Assembly: GCA_002306815.1 (NCBI GenBank)
Contig: DBTA01000062.1
Location: 26,949 to 90,948 of the forward strand
Reading direction: 5' to 3'
Source: Dehalococcoidia bacterium UBA1328
Lineage (GTDB): Bacteria > Chloroflexota > Dehalococcoidia > Lucifugimonadales > Lucifugimonadaceae
DNA length: 64,000 nucleotides
In this document: piece after piece, positions 51,373-59,616 of the stretch
How the letters are laid out: the number at the start of each line of letters is the position of its first letter
How positions within the stretch are numbered: position 1 is the stretch's first letter
Made by a program: the position numbers and the translations under genes
The notes under the pieces: model-generated
Told to the model about the DNA's origin: nothing
Databases searched by the model: none
Seen by the model: only the letters and a program-made list of their open reading frames with translations

Positions 51373-52008
51373 GTGGATCTGCAAGTAAAAGACAACACAG
51401 GAAAAGTGGTTGGATCTGTCGCAGCTAGTGATCAGGTCTGGAGCGCTGAGAGCAACGACGCACTCCTTCACCAGGCTGTAGTGGCCCAGCAGGCAAACAA
51501 GCGCCGTGGTACTCAGGACACACAGACTCGAGCGGAAGTTAGCTTCTCGACTCGAAAGCTCCGTCCTCAAAAGGGAACAGGTGCTGCTCGACAGGGTAGC
51601 GCACGTTCTTCAGTTCGAGTTGGTGGTGGTGTAGCTCATGGCCCGCATCCACGAAGCCACCGACAGCAACTTCCAAAGAAGATGCGTCGACAGGCTCTCC
51701 GCATTGCTCTTTCGGACAAGGTTCGGGAAGAGTCGATCATCGTACTCGATTCACTGAAACTTGATTCTCCGAAAAGCAGCGTGATCCGTGACCTATTAAA
51801 TGCTTTCGAGCTTAAGGGGCGAACGCTTATTGTCACCGGTTCGACCGATCACAATGTCGTGAACTCGGCGAACAACATTCAGGGTGTTGAGGTGCAGGCA
51901 GCTTCACTGATGAACCCGCTGGAAACGACGAGCGTTCCGAACCTCATCGTTACCCAGGAAGCTTTGGAAACCATAGACAGCATTTGGGCCGATGGAGGCA
52001 AAGACTAA
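51373..52008 (+). CDS. rplD: 50S ribosomal protein L4
   Basis: 211 residues with the exit-tunnel loop STRKLRPQKGTGAARQGSAR and VGGGVAHGPHPRSH. In several bacteria L4 also represses its own S10 operon; no such leader structure was identified here. The start is GTG at 51373, directly adjacent to the rplC stop. Its TAA overlaps the rplW ATG by one base. Confidence 0.97.
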   Translation: MDLQVKDNTGKVVGSVAASDQVWSAESNDALLHQAVVAQQANKRRGTQDTQTRAEVSFSTRKLRPQKGTGAARQGSARSSVRVGGGVAHGPHPRSHRQQLPKKMRRQALRIALSDKVREESIIVLDSLKLDSPKSSVIRDLLNAFELKGRTLIVTGSTDHNVVNSANNIQGVEVQAASLMNPLETTSVPNLIVTQEALETIDSIWADGGKD

Positions 52009-52292
52009 TGAGCCTCGCCAAAGTTCTCCGCCGACCAATCGTTACTGAAAAGAGCACGATTCAGAGTGAACAAGGTCGATATGTATTTGAAGTTGATGCC
52101 GGTGCTACAAAGCACGACATTGCTAAAGCAGTCGAATGGGCTTTCGACGTCAAAGTTGTCAAAGTGAACACTTTGACCGTTCCTGGCAAGGTTAAGCGAT
52201 ATGGTCGTCGACCATCAAAGCAGCCCGACTGGAAGAAGGCAATCGTATTGCTCCAGGCCGGCGATTCAATCCAGCTGTTCGAGGGAGCATAG
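52008..52292 (+). CDS. rplW: 50S ribosomal protein L23
   Basis: 94 residues from ATG 52008 (TAATG overlap with rplD); a longer frame from 51984 is not needed. MSLAKVLRRPIVTEKST and FEVDAGATKHDIAKAVEWAF are the family landmarks, followed by the tunnel-side loop VPGKVKRYGRRPSKQPDWKK. L23 sits at the tunnel exit and docks trigger factor and SRP. Confidence 0.97.
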   Translation: MSLAKVLRRPIVTEKSTIQSEQGRYVFEVDAGATKHDIAKAVEWAFDVKVVKVNTLTVPGKVKRYGRRPSKQPDWKKAIVLLQAGDSIQLFEGA

Positions 52293-52295
52293 TAA

Positions 52296-53123
52296 ATGGG
52301 ACTTAAGGAATATAAGCCCACGTCTCCTGGTCGTCGCGATACTGTCGCTGACGACTACAAGGACGTCACCACGAACAAGCCCGAAAAGAGCTTACTGGCT
52401 CCTTTGAGCAAAAAGGGCGGACGAAACAACCGCGGTCGAGTAACCGTTCGACATCGCGGTGGAGGTCACAAGCGTCGTTACCGAATTGTCGACTTCAAGC
52501 GCGACAAGCAGGGAACTGCAACCGTGAAGTCGATCGAGTACGATCCAAACCGTACCGCTCGAATAGCTCTCGTGGAGTTTGAAGACGGAATCAAGCGCTA
52601 CATCGTTGCGCCGAACGGCATTGGCGTTGGTGACACAGTCTCTAGCGGTGACGACGCTCCAGTAATAACAGGTAACAGCCGATCACTCGGTTCATTGCCA
52701 ACAGGTACGCTTGTTCACAATGTTGAAGTAACACCTGGCAAGGGTGGGCAGATGGTCAAGAGCGCCGGTGCGGTTGCTCAAGTCATGGCTCACGAAGGTG
52801 GCTACACGCTGCTTCGACTCCCTTCCGGTGAAATGCGACGGCTGCTGAGCGAATGCTCTGCAACCGTTGGTCAGGTATCAAATCTCGACCACAAAAACGA
52901 GAAGCTGGGTAAAGCAGGTCGGAACCGTCACCGTGGTCGGCGCTCATCAGTTCGAGGTTCTGTGATGAGCCCGGCTGCTCATCCTCATGGTGGTGGCGAA
53001 GGTCGTGCGGGTATTGGTATGCCCGGTCCTAAGACCCCATGGGGCAAGCCTGCTCTTGGTAAGCGCACACGACGAAACAAGAGCACGGACAAATTTATCC
53101 TAAGGCGGAGGTATGACCGCTAA
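52296..53123 (+). CDS. rplB: 50S ribosomal protein L2
   Basis: 275 residues, the standard length. Conserved segments include KYKPTSPGRRD-like N-terminal residues, HRGGGHKRRYRIVDFKR and the C-terminal SPAAHPHGGGEGRAGIG with the histidine needed for peptidyl transferase, then PWGKPALGKRTRRNK. It starts three bases after rplW. Confidence 0.98.
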   Translation: MGLKEYKPTSPGRRDTVADDYKDVTTNKPEKSLLAPLSKKGGRNNRGRVTVRHRGGGHKRRYRIVDFKRDKQGTATVKSIEYDPNRTARIALVEFEDGIKRYIVAPNGIGVGDTVSSGDDAPVITGNSRSLGSLPTGTLVHNVEVTPGKGGQMVKSAGAVAQVMAHEGGYTLLRLPSGEMRRLLSECSATVGQVSNLDHKNEKLGKAGRNRHRGRRSSVRGSVMSPAAHPHGGGEGRAGIGMPGPKTPWGKPALGKRTRRNKSTDKFILRRRYDR

Positions 53124-53160
53124 ATACCGCTGAGTATTTGGCAGTCGAGACTACTAACAG

Positions 53161-53439
53161 ATGTCACGATCAATCAAAAAGGGTCCATACGTAGACCCAA
53201 AACTGATGAAAAAGGTGGTTGCAACGAATGCAGCCGGTTCACGAGACGTGATCCGAACCTGGGCTCGCGCATCAATGATCATGCCAGAAATGGTTGGTCT
53301 CACGATCGCTGTCCACGATGGTCGTAGATTCGTACCAGTTCTCGTTACTGAAAACATGGTTGGTCACAGGTTAGGTGAATTTGCACCGACCCGTACCTTC
53401 CGCGGTCACATCGGTCGATCCGATAGGACAACGGGTTAG
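53161..53439 (+). CDS. rpsS: 30S ribosomal protein S19
   Basis: 92 residues: MSRSIKKGPYVDPKLMKKV, TWARASMIMPEMVGLTIAVHDG-type core and GHRLGEFAPTRTFRGHIG near the end. It binds 16S rRNA in the head and contacts tRNA through its C-terminal tail. It lies 37 bases after rplB and two before rplV. Confidence 0.97.
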   Translation: MSRSIKKGPYVDPKLMKKVVATNAAGSRDVIRTWARASMIMPEMVGLTIAVHDGRRFVPVLVTENMVGHRLGEFAPTRTFRGHIGRSDRTTG

Positions 53440-53441
53440 TT

Positions 53442-53777
53442 ATGGCGATAGCAAGAACAAGAAACGTAGGTATTTCTGATTACAAGCTTCGGCTTGTAAT
53501 GGATCAAATTCGCGGCAAGATGGTTAACGATGCGATGCCTATGCTTCGCTACATGACCAGCCCTGCTTCTGCGGAGATCCTAAAGATTCTCAAGTCTGCA
53601 ACGGCTAACGCTGAGAACAACGATCTTCAGTCACGCGATGACTTGAAGATCGTTCGAATCACTGCCGACAAGGCAACTTGGATTCGACGTTACCGACCAA
53701 AGGCACGTGGGCGTGTTGGTGCGTTTGATCGCCCGACATCTCACATCACGATTGAAGTCGACGAGGTAAGAAACTAG
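53442..53777 (+). CDS. rplV: 50S ribosomal protein L22
   Basis: 111 residues, from MAIARTRNVGISDYKLRLV to the tunnel-lining beta-hairpin RYRPKARGRVGAFDRPTSHI. The hairpin residues altered in macrolide resistance show no deletion. Two bases separate it from both neighbours. Confidence 0.96.
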   Translation: MAIARTRNVGISDYKLRLVMDQIRGKMVNDAMPMLRYMTSPASAEILKILKSATANAENNDLQSRDDLKIVRITADKATWIRRYRPKARGRVGAFDRPTSHITIEVDEVRN

Positions 53778-53779
53778 AT

Positions 53780-54568
53780 ATGGGTCAGAAGACACACCCG
53801 ATCGGGTTCAGACTCGGCGGCGTACAGGATTGGCGAGCTCATTGGTTCGCTGCTAAGGGTTCGGACTACCGGCGTCTTACAGATGAAGACCAGAAAATTC
53901 GCAGTCTGATCAATGGTCGATATGCTGAATCTGGCGCTATCTCTCGGGTAGAGATCGAGAGAGGCGCTCAGGATCTTGTCGTAACGATCAACACTGCTCG
54001 ACCTGGAATCATAATTGGTCGAGGTGGAACACGAGTTGATGATCTTCGAAGCGATCTCGAAAAACTCACAGCGAAGCGTTCCAGACTAAATATTCAAGAG
54101 ATCCGTCAGCCGGAACTCGACGCAACTCTGGTCGGTCAGTCGATCGCAGAACAGCTCGAGCGACGTGTCGCTTACCGACGTGCAGTTCGACTTGCAATGC
54201 AGCGAACGATGCAGTCTGGCGCGCTCGGCATCAAGGTAGTTGTTTCAGGGCGACTCGGCGGAGCAGAAATCGCTCGAACCGACAAGCAGAAGGAAGGTCG
54301 AACTCCGCTCCACACGCTGCGAGCGCAGATAGACTTCGCTGTTTCTGAGGCAAAGACTACTTTTGGTGTTATCGGCATCAAGGTTTGGATCTACACAGGC
54401 GACATGATTCCGTCTGCTGAAAACCTGCGGGCACGTGCACAGTCACGACTCTCACTTGGTGCATCGCAGGAAAATCAGAACAACTCTGGTGGTGGGTCAC
54501 GATCGGGTGGTGGACGCTCTTCGTCGAGAGCAACGAAAGAGTCGAGTTTAAGCGAGAGCGGGAGTTAA
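53780..54568 (+). CDS. rpsC: 30S ribosomal protein S3
   Basis: 262 residues. MGQKTHPIGFRLGGVQDWR starts the N-terminal domain; the KH type II domain has PGIIIGRGGTRVDDL. The S3 C-terminal domain reads SGRLGGAEIARTDKQKEGR and GVIGIKVWIYTGDM. The last 40 or so residues are a Ser/Gly-rich disordered tail, longer than in E. coli. S3 helps form the mRNA entry tunnel and its helicase. Confidence 0.97.
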   Translation: MGQKTHPIGFRLGGVQDWRAHWFAAKGSDYRRLTDEDQKIRSLINGRYAESGAISRVEIERGAQDLVVTINTARPGIIIGRGGTRVDDLRSDLEKLTAKRSRLNIQEIRQPELDATLVGQSIAEQLERRVAYRRAVRLAMQRTMQSGALGIKVVVSGRLGGAEIARTDKQKEGRTPLHTLRAQIDFAVSEAKTTFGVIGIKVWIYTGDMIPSAENLRARAQSRLSLGASQENQNNSGGGSRSGGGRSSSRATKESSLSESGS

Positions 54569-54570
54569 CA

Positions 54571-54987
54571 ATGCTTCAGCCAAAGCGAACAAAATTTAGA
54601 AAAGACCACCGTGGCAAAATGGGCGGTATCCGTACCAAAGGTTCAACTATGGTTTACGGAGAATTCGGTCTTAAGGCAGAAGGACCTGGATGGGTTTCTG
54701 CTCGAGAGATAGAAGCAGCTCGACGTGCGATCACCGGTTACGTAAAGCGTGGAGGTCAGCTCTGGGTACGATTGTTCCCAGACAAGCCGGTCAGCTCACG
54801 GCCTGCTGAAACTAGGATGGGTGGTGGTAAGGGTGCGGTAGATCGCTGGGTTGCAGTTGTGCGACGTGGTCGAATGCTCTACGAAATCGCCGATGTTCCG
54901 GAAGAGGCAGCACGTGAGGCTCTGCGACGAGCTGGTCACAAGCTCAACATTCCAACCCGGATCGTCGCACGGAGTGAAGAATTTTAG
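54571..54987 (+). CDS. rplP: 50S ribosomal protein L16
   Basis: 138 residues: MLQPKRTKFRKDHRGKMGG, AREIEAARRAITGYVKRGG and TRMGGGKGAVDRWVAVVRRG, the last including the Arg that is hydroxylated in some bacteria. L16 helps place A-site tRNA. It is followed by a 60-base gap before rpmC. Confidence 0.97.
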   Translation: MLQPKRTKFRKDHRGKMGGIRTKGSTMVYGEFGLKAEGPGWVSAREIEAARRAITGYVKRGGQLWVRLFPDKPVSSRPAETRMGGGKGAVDRWVAVVRRGRMLYEIADVPEEAAREALRRAGHKLNIPTRIVARSEEF

Positions 54988-55047
54988 GTTGCCTGCAATC
55001 TGGTTACGAAAAGTGACAGATCCAGGCCAGGTTAGAATTGACAAACG

Positions 55048-55272
55048 ATGCGTATTAGTGAAGTAAGAGAACTGAACGACACCGAACTCACCAAAGAGTT
55101 GGGTGATCAGGAACGCGCCCTTATGAACCTCCGATTCCGCAAGGCGACGATGCAGTTGACGAACACGAATGAAGTCGGGCGCACTCGAAAGACGATTGCG
55201 CGCATCAAGACTGTGATCCGAGAACGACAAATCACGACCAAGTTGGAAGCCGCTAAGGCAGAGGGAGAATAG
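55048..55272 (+). CDS. rpmC: 50S ribosomal protein L29
   Basis: 74 residues, a helical hairpin: RISEVRELNDTELTKELGDQ, LRFRKATMQLTNTNEVGRTR and ARIKTVIRERQITTKLE. L29 lies at the tunnel exit beside L23. The C-terminal KAEGE tail is slightly longer than usual. The stop overlaps the region just before the TTG of rpsQ by one base. Confidence 0.95.
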   Translation: MRISEVRELNDTELTKELGDQERALMNLRFRKATMQLTNTNEVGRTRKTIARIKTVIRERQITTKLEAAKAEGE

Positions 55273-55273
55273 G

Positions 55274-55597
55274 TTGGCGCGCAAACAGCAAACCGGCACT
55301 GTTCTGAAAGACAAGAACCACAAGAGCGTTGTAGTTGGTGTTTCTTGGCTGCAACGTGACCGTATTTATAAAAAGGCTCGCCGTAAATTGACCAAATTCG
55401 TTGTTCACGATGAGAACAACGAGGCTACCGTCGGCGACCGAGTATTGATTGAAGAAAGCCGGCCGATCTCTAAGACCAAGCGATGGCGCCTGGTCGACAT
55501 CATCGAAAAAGTGGATGTTGCAGAGATTCAGCCTTCCGACATCGTTGGTGAAGCCGAACTTTCAGGTGCGTCAAATTCTGAAGAGTCCGAGGATTAA
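55274..55597 (+). CDS. rpsQ: 30S ribosomal protein S17
   Basis: 107 residues against about 84 in E. coli. The OB-fold core reads KQQTGTVLKDKNHKSVVVGV, RRKLTKFVVHDENNEATVGD and VLIEESRPISKTKRWRLVDI. The extra C-terminal 25 residues are acidic (ending EESED) and probably disordered. The start is TTG at 55274 in the family position. It binds 16S rRNA early in assembly. Confidence 0.96.
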   Translation: MARKQQTGTVLKDKNHKSVVVGVSWLQRDRIYKKARRKLTKFVVHDENNEATVGDRVLIEESRPISKTKRWRLVDIIEKVDVAEIQPSDIVGEAELSGASNSEESED

Positions 55598-55602
55598 TAG
55601 AA

Positions 55603-55971
55603 GTGATCCAGCGAGAGACACGGCTTAAAGTCGCCGATAACTCTGGCGCACGTGAGGTGCTATGCATCAACATCGTCGGGGGTAGCGCACGTCGTTATGC
55701 CAGCCTGGGAGACGTGATCACCTGCACAGTAAAAGATGCTCAGCCCGGTGGAACCGTTCGGATGCATCAGGTTGTAAGAGCCGTTGTGGTTCGAACTTCC
55801 AAAGAGGTTCGACGTCCCGACGGTTCGTACATTCGATTTGACGACAACGCTTGTGTAATCATCGGCGACGATGAGAACCCACGCGGTACTCGAATCTTTG
55901 GTCCGGTAGCGCGTGAACTGCGTAACAGGCAGTTCATGCGCATAGTGTCACTTGCACCGGAGGTTTTGTAA
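55603..55971 (+). CDS. rplN: 50S ribosomal protein L14
   Basis: 122 residues: MIQRETRLKVADNSGAREVL, VRTSKEVRRPDGSYIRFDDN and GTRIFGPVARELR with the RIVSLAPEVL end. It forms inter-subunit bridges and binds IF6-like silencing factor RsfS. The start is GTG at 55603. Confidence 0.97.
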   Translation: MIQRETRLKVADNSGAREVLCINIVGGSARRYASLGDVITCTVKDAQPGGTVRMHQVVRAVVVRTSKEVRRPDGSYIRFDDNACVIIGDDENPRGTRIFGPVARELRNRQFMRIVSLAPEVL

Positions 55972-55974
55972 CCA

Positions 55975-56289
55975 ATGGCTCAGACACGAATCAAGCGAGA
56001 CGACGAAGTACTCGTCATCTCCGGAAAAGATAAAGGCAAGCGCGGTTCTGTGATCCGTGTTCTCCCTGCCGAGAACCGGGTTGTAGTCGAAGGTGTGAAC
56101 GTGGTTACTCGACACATCAAGGCGCAGCCAGGTATTGCGCAGACCGGTCTTGTACAGGGTGAGGCTCCAATCTCGCTCTCAAACGTAATGCTAATCGATC
56201 CAGAGACTGGCAATGTTGGTCGAACTGGTCAGAAGGTCCTCGAAGATGGGACTAAAGTAAGGGTGGTCAAGAGTGGCAAACGCTCCTGA
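55975..56289 (+). CDS. rplX: 50S ribosomal protein L24
   Basis: 104 residues with the KOW motif ISGKDKGKRGSVIRVLPAEN and VVEGVNVVTRHIKAQPG, ending with the GTKVRVVKSGKRS tail. It is an early assembly protein of the large subunit. Its last 17 bases overlap the start of rplE in another frame. Confidence 0.96.
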   Translation: MAQTRIKRDDEVLVISGKDKGKRGSVIRVLPAENRVVVEGVNVVTRHIKAQPGIAQTGLVQGEAPISLSNVMLIDPETGNVGRTGQKVLEDGTKVRVVKSGKRS

Positions 56290-56980
56290 CGAAAAAAAAG
56301 AAGAACAGGCAAAAGAGGTAGAAGCCAAAGCTTCTAAGTCTGCTGCTAAGAAACCTGCTGCCAAGAAAGCAGCACCTAAAGCCTCGAATGCAAAGAAGCC
56401 TGCGATCGAGGTTGACGTGCCGCGCATGAAGCAGTTCTACCGTGACAACGTAGTTGAGGTTCTCACTCGAGAATTTGGTTACACGAACCTAATGCAGGTC
56501 CCTTCTATCGAGAAGATCAGGCTGAACATTGGTTTGGGTGAAGCTCTTGACAGCAACTCTGCTGTAGGCGCTGCTGTTGGTGACCTTCAGAAGATCACCG
56601 GCCAGAAGCCGACAGAAAACCGTGCAAAGGTTTCGATTGCTAACTTCAAGCTTCGAGAAGGTTCAGTAATTGGTACGTCTGTCACGCTGCGAGGAGTTCG
56701 CATGTGGCAGTTCTTCGACCGATTAGTGAACATCACGCTGCCTCGTGTACGTGATTTCCGCGGAATCAGCCGAACAGCTTTTGACGGTCGCGGTAACTAC
56801 TCTCTTGGAATGCGAGATCAATCTACATTCCCTGAGATTGACTACAATGAAATCGACCGGATGCGTGGTATGCAGATCACGTTCGTGACAACTGCCCGCA
56901 CTGACGAAGAGGGGCGACGGCTCCTTGAACTACTCGGCATGCCATTTGCGCGTGTTGATGAGCCCGTTGGGGCCCTCTAA
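56273..56980 (+). CDS. rplE: 50S ribosomal protein L5 with Lys/Ala-rich N-terminal extension
   Basis: 235 residues against about 180 in most bacteria. The L5 core starts near residue 50 (PRMKQFYRDNVVEVLTREFG), with EKIRLNIGLGEA, RAKVSIANFKLREGS and RDFRGISRTAFDGRGNYS. The preceding 50 residues are a low-complexity Lys/Ala/Glu stretch with KKPAAKKAAPKAS, like histone H1 tails. The start is GTG at 56273, overlapping rplX by 17 bases; an ATG at 56426 giving a core-only protein is possible. L5 contacts 5S rRNA and P-site tRNA. Confidence 0.94.
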   Translation: MANAPDEKKEEQAKEVEAKASKSAAKKPAAKKAAPKASNAKKPAIEVDVPRMKQFYRDNVVEVLTREFGYTNLMQVPSIEKIRLNIGLGEALDSNSAVGAAVGDLQKITGQKPTENRAKVSIANFKLREGSVIGTSVTLRGVRMWQFFDRLVNITLPRVRDFRGISRTAFDGRGNYSLGMRDQSTFPEIDYNEIDRMRGMQITFVTTARTDEEGRRLLELLGMPFARVDEPVGAL

Positions 56981-57000
56981 ACGACCTGGAGTTATTTGTA

Positions 57001-57306
57001 TTGGCTAAGAAGTCGATGATCGAAAGAGAAAAGCGTCGCCAGAAGCTGATAAAAGCCAAGGCTGAAGTTCGCAAAGAGCTTCGTGCGATTTCGGTCGACA
57101 TGAAACGGACTGCAGAAGAACGATTCGCGGCTCGCCAGGAACTGGCAAAGCTGCCTCGCAACTCCGCAGGCATCCGTTTGCGCAACCGATGTGCGGTCAC
57201 CGGCCGTCCGCGCGGCTATATGCGCTTCTTTGGTCTTTCAAGAATCACCTTCCGTGAACTTGCGCTGAAGGGCGAACTGCCTGGGATCCGCAAGGGAAGC
57301 CTGTAA
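57001..57306 (+). CDS. rpsN: 30S ribosomal protein S14 (long, zinc-free form)
   Basis: 101 residues, the long type without zinc-binding cysteines; it has a single Cys in RNRCAVTGRPRGYMRFFGLS. KKSMIEREKRRQKL and RITFRELALKGELPGIRKGS are the family ends. The start is TTG at 57001. In bacteria with two copies the zinc-free form is the low-zinc spare, but here it sits in the main operon. Confidence 0.96.
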   Translation: MAKKSMIEREKRRQKLIKAKAEVRKELRAISVDMKRTAEERFAARQELAKLPRNSAGIRLRNRCAVTGRPRGYMRFFGLSRITFRELALKGELPGIRKGSL

Positions 57307-57337
57307 AAGCCGCTAACAACCGAGAGAATTTATCAAG

Positions 57338-57739
57338 GTGCCAGTAACAGATCCTATAGCCGACATGCTCACCCGTATCCGCAATGCCGTTCAGGTGCGG
57401 CATGAATCGCTCGAAGTTCCTGCTTCACGCATGAAGTCTTCACTGTTGAAGCTCATGGCCGAGGAAGGGTTCATTGCGAGCTACTCGCCAGCCGGCGAAG
57501 ACACAGCAAAAAAAACCTTTGAAGTTCAGCTTCGCTACTACGAAGACAAGACTCCTGTTATTCAGGGTCTGAAGCGAGTTAGCAAGCCAGGTCTTCGTGT
57601 TTACGTTGGCAAGGACGAAGTGCCGCGGTACTTCGGTGGACTTGGGGTCGCATTCATGTCTACATCTAAGGGCGTGATGACCGGCCAACAGGCGCGTCAG
57701 CAAGGTGTCGGTGGAGAACTACTCTTCTACATTTGGTAG
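57338..57739 (+). CDS. rpsH: 30S ribosomal protein S8
   Basis: 133 residues: TDPIADMLTRIRNAVQVRHE at the start, the middle KRVSKPGLRVYVGKDEVP and the end STSKGVMTGQQARQQGVGGE-type block. It binds 16S rRNA helix 21 and in E. coli represses the spc operon. The start is GTG at 57338. A 63-base gap before rplF is the longest in this part of the operon. Confidence 0.97.
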   Translation: MPVTDPIADMLTRIRNAVQVRHESLEVPASRMKSSLLKLMAEEGFIASYSPAGEDTAKKTFEVQLRYYEDKTPVIQGLKRVSKPGLRVYVGKDEVPRYFGGLGVAFMSTSKGVMTGQQARQQGVGGELLFYIW

Positions 57740-57802
57740 TTAGTAGTAACCGAGCATCAGTAAAAGTATTAGAAGTAATGAATTTACGAGAGAAGATCTA
57801 AA

Positions 57803-58351
57803 GTGTCACGAATAGGAAAAGCCCCAATAACAGTGCCAGGTGGCGTCGATGTGAAGATCGATGGCATGACTGTCACTGTCAAAGGCAAGGTTGGCGAACT
57901 TACGCGAACCCTTCCGGCGACCATGAAAATTGATCTGGCCGATGGAGTGCTTACTGTTGAGCGCCAGAACGACGAGCCCGAACAGCGAGCACTTCACGGA
58001 CTTACCCGAAGCTTGCTGAACAACATGGTTGTTGGGTGCGCTGAAGGTTTCACAAAGCGTCTCGAACTGATCGGTACCGGTTACCGAGTTCAACAAAAAG
58101 GCAAGGCGCTTGAGGTCAATGTTGGTTACTCGCACCCTATTCCAGTTGAGCCCTATGGCACAAACACCCTGACTGCTGATGGACAGAATTTCATCAATAT
58201 CACGGGGCCAAGCAAGGAACACGTGGGCGAGCAGGCTGCTCAGATTCGAAAAGTACGAAAGCCTAACCCGTATACAGGTAAGGGTATCAAGTACTCAGAC
58301 GAAGTAATCCGACGCAAGGCTGGCAAGACAGCTGCTGGAGGCGCTGCTTAA
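57803..58351 (+). CDS. rplF: 50S ribosomal protein L6
   Basis: 182 residues. It starts SRIGKAPITVPGGVDVKI and has the duplicated L6 domain; the C-terminal repeat includes VGEQAAQIRKVRKPNPYTGK and KGIKYSDEVIRRKAGKT, the site of binding to 23S rRNA near the factor-binding centre. The start is GTG at 57803. rplR begins two bases after the stop. Confidence 0.97.
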   Translation: MSRIGKAPITVPGGVDVKIDGMTVTVKGKVGELTRTLPATMKIDLADGVLTVERQNDEPEQRALHGLTRSLLNNMVVGCAEGFTKRLELIGTGYRVQQKGKALEVNVGYSHPIPVEPYGTNTLTADGQNFINITGPSKEHVGEQAAQIRKVRKPNPYTGKGIKYSDEVIRRKAGKTAAGGAA

Positions 58352-58353
58352 TC

Positions 58354-58707
58354 ATGGGTAGCAGGAAATTTGATTCACGAAAGCGGTGGATTCGGCACAG
58401 GCGTGTTCGAAAGAACGTGCGGGGTGTTGCCGATCGACCCCGTCTGGCTGTTTTCCGAAGCAGCAACCATATCTATGCACAGGTTATCGATGACGATCAG
58501 GGGCACACGCTTGCTTCCGCTGGTTCGCTCGAACTGAAGCTGGATGATGCGAAGACAGAAGTTGCGAAAGCCGTTGGCGAAGCACTCGCAAAGAAGGCAC
58601 TCGCAGCAGGTGTTACCAAGGTTGTGTTCGACCGAGGTGGCTACAAATATCACGGTCGGGTCAAGGCACTTGCCGAAGCAGCCCGCGAAGAAGGACTGAG
58701 CTTCTAA
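58354..58707 (+). CDS. rplR: 50S ribosomal protein L18
   Basis: 117 residues: RKRWIRHRRVRKNVRGVADR, RLAVFRSSNHIYAQVIDDDQ and FDRGGYKYHGRVKALAEAAR, the typical L18 motifs. It brings 5S rRNA into the ribosome together with L5. Two bases separate it from each neighbour. Confidence 0.97.
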   Translation: MGSRKFDSRKRWIRHRRVRKNVRGVADRPRLAVFRSSNHIYAQVIDDDQGHTLASAGSLELKLDDAKTEVAKAVGEALAKKALAAGVTKVVFDRGGYKYHGRVKALAEAAREEGLSF

Positions 58708-58709
58708 AT

Positions 58710-59363
58710 ATGACCACACAGAACGATACACGAGACGGCGGCGGCCCTCAAAGGGGTGGTAGCGCTGGCGGTGGTCGCGGACCAGGCGGCAGCCGCAGAC
58801 TAGGTGGTAACCGTGGCCGAGGTCAGGGCGGAGAACGCCGTGGTCGACGTCCAAGACGTGACGAAGAAGATTCAGGTCTCGTCGAGCGCGTAGTAAAAAT
58901 CCGCAGGGTCTCCAAGGTTGTCAAGGGTGGCCGAAACCTCACATTTAACGCAATGGTTGTAGTTGGAGACGGCAACGGAAACGTTGGTGCTGCTCTGGGT
59001 GCAGCAGGTGCTGTTCCGGATGCCGTTCGAAAAGGGACTACGTACGCTAAGAAGGCAATGACTAAGATCGAACTGAACGGTCCGACCATTCCTCATGAGA
59101 TTACATCGAAATACTCAGGTGCAAAGGTTCTGCTCAAGCCTGCTGCCCCTGGTACCGGTGTAATCGCGGGTGGTGGAGTTCGTGCCGTGATGGAAGCAGT
59201 TGGTGTGAAGGACGTTCTTTCCAAAACGTTCGGTTCTTCCAACACTATCAACATCGTTCGTGCCACGCTTGAGGCTCTCGATCAGCTCCGAGACCCGGTC
59301 GCCGCTGTTGAGCGACGCAAGGGTGTCGTCGCTGGCTCATCCAAAGACGAAGTCGCTTCGTAA
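58710..59363 (+). CDS. rpsE: 30S ribosomal protein S5 with Gly/Arg-rich N-terminal extension
   Basis: 217 residues against about 166 in E. coli. The core begins near residue 56 (LVERVVKIRRVSKVVKGGRN), then VVVGDGNGNVGAALGAAGAV and LLKPAAPGTGVIAGGGVRAV. The first 50 residues are almost entirely Gly/Arg (RGGSAGGGRGPGGSRRLGGN and similar), disordered and RNA-binding in character. Similar RG-rich extensions occur in the Jag linker of this window. S5 ensures decoding accuracy and mRNA entry. A 4-residue cluster DEED separates the tail from the core. Confidence 0.96.
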   Translation: MTTQNDTRDGGGPQRGGSAGGGRGPGGSRRLGGNRGRGQGGERRGRRPRRDEEDSGLVERVVKIRRVSKVVKGGRNLTFNAMVVVGDGNGNVGAALGAAGAVPDAVRKGTTYAKKAMTKIELNGPTIPHEITSKYSGAKVLLKPAAPGTGVIAGGGVRAVMEAVGVKDVLSKTFGSSNTINIVRATLEALDQLRDPVAAVERRKGVVAGSSKDEVAS

Positions 59364-59375
59364 ATACGTGAAATC

Positions 59376-59558
59376 ATGGCCAAATTACGAATTACACAAC
59401 TTAGATCGGGCATCGGCACTAAGCCTGCACAGCGGGCGACATTGAAGGCGCTCGGGCTTCGAAAAATCCGCCACGAGGTCGTTCAGGACGACAGTCCGCA
59501 GATCCGCGGCATGATCGCAAAAGTCATTCACCTCGTATCTGTAGAGGCAACGAAGTAA
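59376..59558 (+). CDS. rpmD: 50S ribosomal protein L30
   Basis: 60 residues: AKLRITQLRSGIGTKPAQRA and TLKALGLRKIRHEVVQDDSP followed by IRGMIAKVIHLVSVE. This is the bacterial short L30. The start ATG at 59376 is 12 bases after rpsE. Confidence 0.95.
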   Translation: MAKLRITQLRSGIGTKPAQRATLKALGLRKIRHEVVQDDSPQIRGMIAKVIHLVSVEATK

Positions 59559-59616
59559 CTCACTTATGTTCCGATTTATCGGAGCAATTTTTCACTAACT
59601 AAGTAAGAATTTAGAA

